A stretch of 7,152 nt of DNA from CAYWJA01 sp964458485 (GTDB taxonomy: Bacteria; Patescibacteriota; Gracilibacteria; UM-FILTER-43-11): the NCBI GenBank assembly GCA_964458485.1, contig CAYWJA010000048.1, positions 1 to 7,152 of the forward strand. The letters are read 5' to 3'. Each line of letters opens with the position of its first letter. The stretch's first letter is position 1. Position numbers and translations under genes: made by a program. Below, piece after piece: positions 5,720-7,152 of this stretch. Under the pieces are notes generated by a model that made no database searches, had not been told where the DNA came from, and saw only the letters and a list, made by a program, of their open reading frames with translations.

Positions 5720-5876
5720 AATATTTCTGATTTCTGAATTCAGATTTCAGAATTGATTCAAAATTTTTCATCTGAATATTCTAGCAAGTAAATACCAAAT
5801 GATAGAATATAAGAATGATAGATCGAATCTGACCCCGATGAAATCGGGAGAAATCAGAAATACTAAATAATTCTAT
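5720..5876 (+). repeat. rpsC-rplP spacer: heptamer-unit hairpin element (family A, copy 2)
   Basis: The left arm starts 3 nt after the stop. ATTTCTGATTTCT (5723-5735) pairs perfectly with AGAAATCAGAAAT (5849-5861), 15 nt before the rplP start. The right arm is interrupted by a CCCGAT-GAA-ATCGGG palindrome (5834-5848), after which weaker pairing resumes with CGAATCTGA. The inner stem ATATTCTA (5776-5783) with TAGAATAT (5803-5810) is perfect and holds a 19-nt loop with AAGTAAATACCAAATGA. The leader before the start reads ACTAAATAATTCTAT. The whole is closely similar to the rplP-rpmC spacer. Confidence 0.82.
5834..5848 (+). repeat. GC-rich palindrome inside the right arm of a family A element
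   Basis: CCCGAT-GAA-ATCGGG is a perfect 6-bp stem. The sister copies at rplD-rplW and rplP-rpmC lack it, so it looks like an insertion. In the folded RNA it would be a side hairpin that leaves the outer 13 bp intact. It resembles the palindrome at 4286-4301. Confidence 0.6.
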
Positions 5877-6293
5877 ATGCTACAACCTAAAAAACAAAAG
5901 TATAGGAAGGCCCATCGAGCCAGAGGAGGATTCAAGGGGAAATCTTATGTCGGTAATGCAGTGAATTTTGGCACATTTGGCCTAAAGGCACAGGCTACGG
6001 GTGAGGTAACATCAAGACAAATTGAGGCAGCTCGTAGAGCTATGACACGTTACGTTAAGCGTGGTGGTAAAATATGGATTCGGGTATTCCCCCATACACC
6101 AATTAGCCGTAAACCTGCGGAGGTCCCAATGGGTTCAGGTAAAGGAAGTGTAGAATTTTATGTGGCTAGAGTAAAACCAGGCAGAATTTTGTTTGAAATG
6201 GATGGTATTGAAGAGGCAATCGCCAGAGAAGCATTTAGATTAGCTGCTTCAAAATTACCCATTAAAACAAAATTTGTAACCAGGCATAATTAA
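5877..6293 (+). CDS. rplP: 50S ribosomal protein L16 (uL16)
   Basis: This is a 138-residue L16 of normal length. It shows MLQPKKQKYRKAHRARGG, FGTFGLKAQATGEVTSRQIEAARRAMTRYVKRGGKIWIRVFPHTPISRKPAEVPMGSGKGSVEFYVARVKPGRILFEMDG, and an end KLPIKTKFVTRHN, all family signatures. L16 is a late-assembling protein near the A-site tRNA elbow and the peptidyl-transferase centre. The Arg81 that is hydroxylated by RoxA in E. coli (VRMGKGKG) is replaced by Pro at residue 84 (VPMGSGKG). The ATG at 5877 gives the canonical N-terminus. A GGGAG lies 25-30 nt upstream, too far to be a Shine-Dalgarno sequence and part of the spacer palindrome. Confidence 0.98.
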   Translation: MLQPKKQKYRKAHRARGGFKGKSYVGNAVNFGTFGLKAQATGEVTSRQIEAARRAMTRYVKRGGKIWIRVFPHTPISRKPAEVPMGSGKGSVEFYVARVKPGRILFEMDGIEEAIAREAFRLAASKLPIKTKFVTRHN

Positions 6294-6437
6294 ATAATTT
6301 CTGATTTCAGAGTTCTGATTTCTGATTCGATTCAAGATTTTTCATTCGAATATTCTAACAAGTAAATACTAAATGATAGAATATAAGAATGGTAAATCGA
6401 ATCTGAGATCTGAAATCTGAAATACTAAATAAATAAT
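6294..6437 (+). repeat. rplP-rpmC spacer: heptamer-unit hairpin element (family A, copy 3)
   Basis: The left arm begins 3 nt after the stop (ATTTCTGATTTCAGA, 6297-6311) and includes CTGATTCGATT (6322-6332). This pairs at ten of eleven positions with AATCGAATCTG (6395-6405), while the outer part pairs with ATCTGAAATCTGAAAT ending at 6423. The inner stem is CATTC plus ATATTCTA (6343-6347, 6350-6357) with TAGAATAT plus GAATG (6377-6384, 6387-6391), separated by a GA/AA internal loop. The 19-nt loop has AAGTAAATACTAAATGA. Fourteen bases (ACTAAATAAATAAT) lead into the rpmC start. Confidence 0.82.
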
Positions 6438-6686
6438 ATGTTTTCAATTCAAGAATTAAGATCATCAACAATTAAAGAATTATTACAAGAATTAGAAAAA
6501 GCTCGAAAAGGAGCTCAGAAAACACGTATAAATATAAAAACAAAACAGGAGAAAAATGGTAGTAAAGCTAAAAAAACAAAGCATTATGTAGCTAAAATTT
6601 TAACAGTTTTAAAAGAAGTGGAGGCTGAAGAGGCTAAGAAGAAGGTTGCGGATAACAAAAAAGAAGAAAAAGACAAAAATAATTAA
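6438..6686 (+). CDS. rpmC: 50S ribosomal protein L29 (uL29)
   Basis: This 82-residue protein fits L29 by position between L16 and S17 and by pattern. An N-terminal helix begins FSIQELRSSTIKELLQELEKARKGAQKTRINIKTKQEKNGSK, and a second helix has HYVAKILTVLKEVEAEEAKKK. The family's helix-loop-helix with a basic ARIKTVL-like element is recognisable, here VAKILTVLKE. The charged Lys/Glu tail of about 20 residues makes it longer than the usual 60-70. L29 binds near the tunnel exit beside L23. Sequence conservation is weak, as is usual for L29, so the call leans on context. The ATG at 6438 fits the canonical start; there is no Shine-Dalgarno sequence. Confidence 0.88.
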   Translation: MFSIQELRSSTIKELLQELEKARKGAQKTRINIKTKQEKNGSKAKKTKHYVAKILTVLKEVEAEEAKKKVADNKKEEKDKNN

Positions 6687-6832
6687 TATATTTCGCATTT
6701 CGCATTTCTGATTTCGCATTGTCATTGTCCAATTAGCATTCTACATTTACTAACTAAATTAAATAATTGCTAAAATGAGAAAATGCCAAATTGAATGCCA
6801 AATCTGAGATCCGAAATACTAAACAAATCACT
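6687..6832 (+). repeat. rpmC-rpsQ spacer: diverged heptamer hairpin element (family A-like)
   Basis: The left arm has units ATTTCGC (6690), ATTTCGC (6697), ATTTCTG (6704), ATTTCGC (6711), ATTGTC (6718), ATTGTCC (6724). The outermost ATTTCG pairs with CGAAAT (6812-6817), and looser pairing follows. The inner stem pairs CAATT, GCATT and CATTT (6730-6748) with AAATG, AATGC and AATTG (6773-6793). The inner-stem sequence is quite unlike the other copies but the architecture is the same. Fifteen bases (ACTAAACAAATCACT) lead into the rpsQ ATG. An in-frame TTG at 6791 opens a 14-residue extension that is spacer, not S17. Confidence 0.72.
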
Positions 6833-7063
6833 ATGCTTACAAAGACTGGAATCATCACAAGCAATAAAATGTTAAAAACTTTAGTAGTTTTAGTAACTAC
6901 TTATAAGCGTCACCCAAAATATAAGAAGCGTTATCAGGTTTCTAAAAAATTCTATGCTCATTGTGATGACAGTTCTAAATTTCAAATAGGTGACGAAGTA
7001 ACTATTCAGGAAACCAATCCTATTAGTAAACTTAAGAGATGGAAAGTAGTATCAAATAGTTAA
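6833..7063 (+). CDS. rpsQ: 30S ribosomal protein S17 (uS17)
   Basis: Starting at the ATG at 6833, the protein has 76 residues, slightly short for S17 (84 in E. coli). It shows the family order GIITSNKMLKTLVVLVTTYKRHPKYKKRYQVSKKFYAHCDDSSKFQIGDEVTIQETNPISKLKRWKVV, including the IGDEV-IQETNPISK-KRW signature of the OB fold. S17 is a primary binder of 16S rRNA helices h7 and h11. An upstream in-frame TTG at 6791 would add 14 residues inside the hairpin spacer and is rejected. The gene is complete and stops with TAA. Confidence 0.95.
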   Translation: MLTKTGIITSNKMLKTLVVLVTTYKRHPKYKKRYQVSKKFYAHCDDSSKFQIGDEVTIQETNPISKLKRWKVVSNS

Positions 7064-7152
7064 CAGATAGACTACAAGTGGACTACAAATGGAAGCAATT
7101 TTCATCAATATGTAATCAATATGTAATCAATATGTAATCAATATGTAATTAT
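7064..7152 (+). repeat. Start of the spacer after rpsQ: two runs of 11-nt tandem repeats
   Basis: GACTACAAGTG (7070-7080) and GACTACAAATG (7081-7091) form a near-perfect 11-nt pair. CAATATGTAAT then repeats four times without change at 7106-7149. No gene starts in this stretch. By the pattern of the other gaps this would be the left arm of another spacer element, but the right side lies beyond the window, so its pairing cannot be judged. Confidence 0.75.

Noticed and set aside
6791..6832. A TTG start giving a 14-residue extension of S17
   Set aside because: These bases form the right arm of the spacer hairpin, and the ATG at 6833 gives a normal S17 N-terminus.
2500..6837. TACTAAA/TACTAAC-like motifs in spacers as intron branch points
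   Set aside because: The genes are intact on both sides and the spacers lie between separate complete proteins, so there is nothing to splice; the resemblance is chance.
1..7063. Recoded UGA (genetic code 25, as in Gracilibacteria)
   Set aside because: No gene ends in TGA, but no TGA codon occurs inside any of the frames either, so there is no sign that it is read as glycine. Eleven stops are too few to infer more than rarity.
7106..7149. The CAATATGTAAT repeats as iterons of a replication origin
   Set aside because: Only four 11-nt copies lie between ribosomal genes, with no DnaA boxes or replication gene nearby; they match the style of the other gaps.

Overview
The window carries most of an S10-type ribosomal protein operon, all on the + strand: rplC, rplD, rplW, rplB, rpsS, rplV, rpsC, rplP, rpmC, rpsQ. 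Ahead of it lies the 3' part of an unrelated membrane protein of the DUF4153 type. The DNA is AT-rich. All eleven genes stop with TAA or TAG, never TGA. The sequence style of L2, S19, S3 and L16, the short L3 and S17, and the absence of rpsJ directly before rplC suggest a member of Patescibacteria (Candidate Phyla Radiation), possibly Parcubacteria-like. That placement is an inference from memory of protein style, not a tree.

Layout: 1-1008 is the C-terminal part of the DUF4153 protein. 1009-1214 is a leader with a good candidate promoter (TTGACT, 16 bp, TAAAAT) and several hairpins. 1215-7063 holds the ten ribosomal genes in the standard order. 7064-7152 is the start of the next spacer, with perfect 11-nt tandem repeats; rplN would be expected beyond it.

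The genes are ordinary, but the gaps are not. S10 operons usually have gaps of a few bases or overlaps. Here all nine internal gaps are 79-171 nt (1181 nt in total). Most are built the same way: short degenerate tandem units (7, 8 or 11 nt) or a homologous element form a left arm at or just after the stop codon. A complementary right arm ends a short distance before the next start codon. Folded as RNA, many gaps would become a hairpin that brings the stop of one gene next to the start of the next. Three kinds are visible: a 7-nt-unit family (rplD-rplW, rpsC-rplP, rplP-rpmC and, diverged, rpmC-rpsQ), an 8-nt-unit family (rplC-rplD, rplW-rplB), and a third family without tandem units (rpsS-rplV, rplV-rpsC). 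Paired substitutions between copies of the third family keep the helices intact.

None of the ten ribosomal genes has a Shine-Dalgarno sequence at normal spacing. Many starts instead follow an ACTA-containing leader, such as GAAATACTAAA. A testable reading is that the folded gaps, rather than Shine-Dalgarno pairing, couple translation from gene to gene. The competing reading is that these are neutral repeat elements or quasi-palindromes tolerated between genes. The ten proteins would act together in building the large and small ribosomal subunits.
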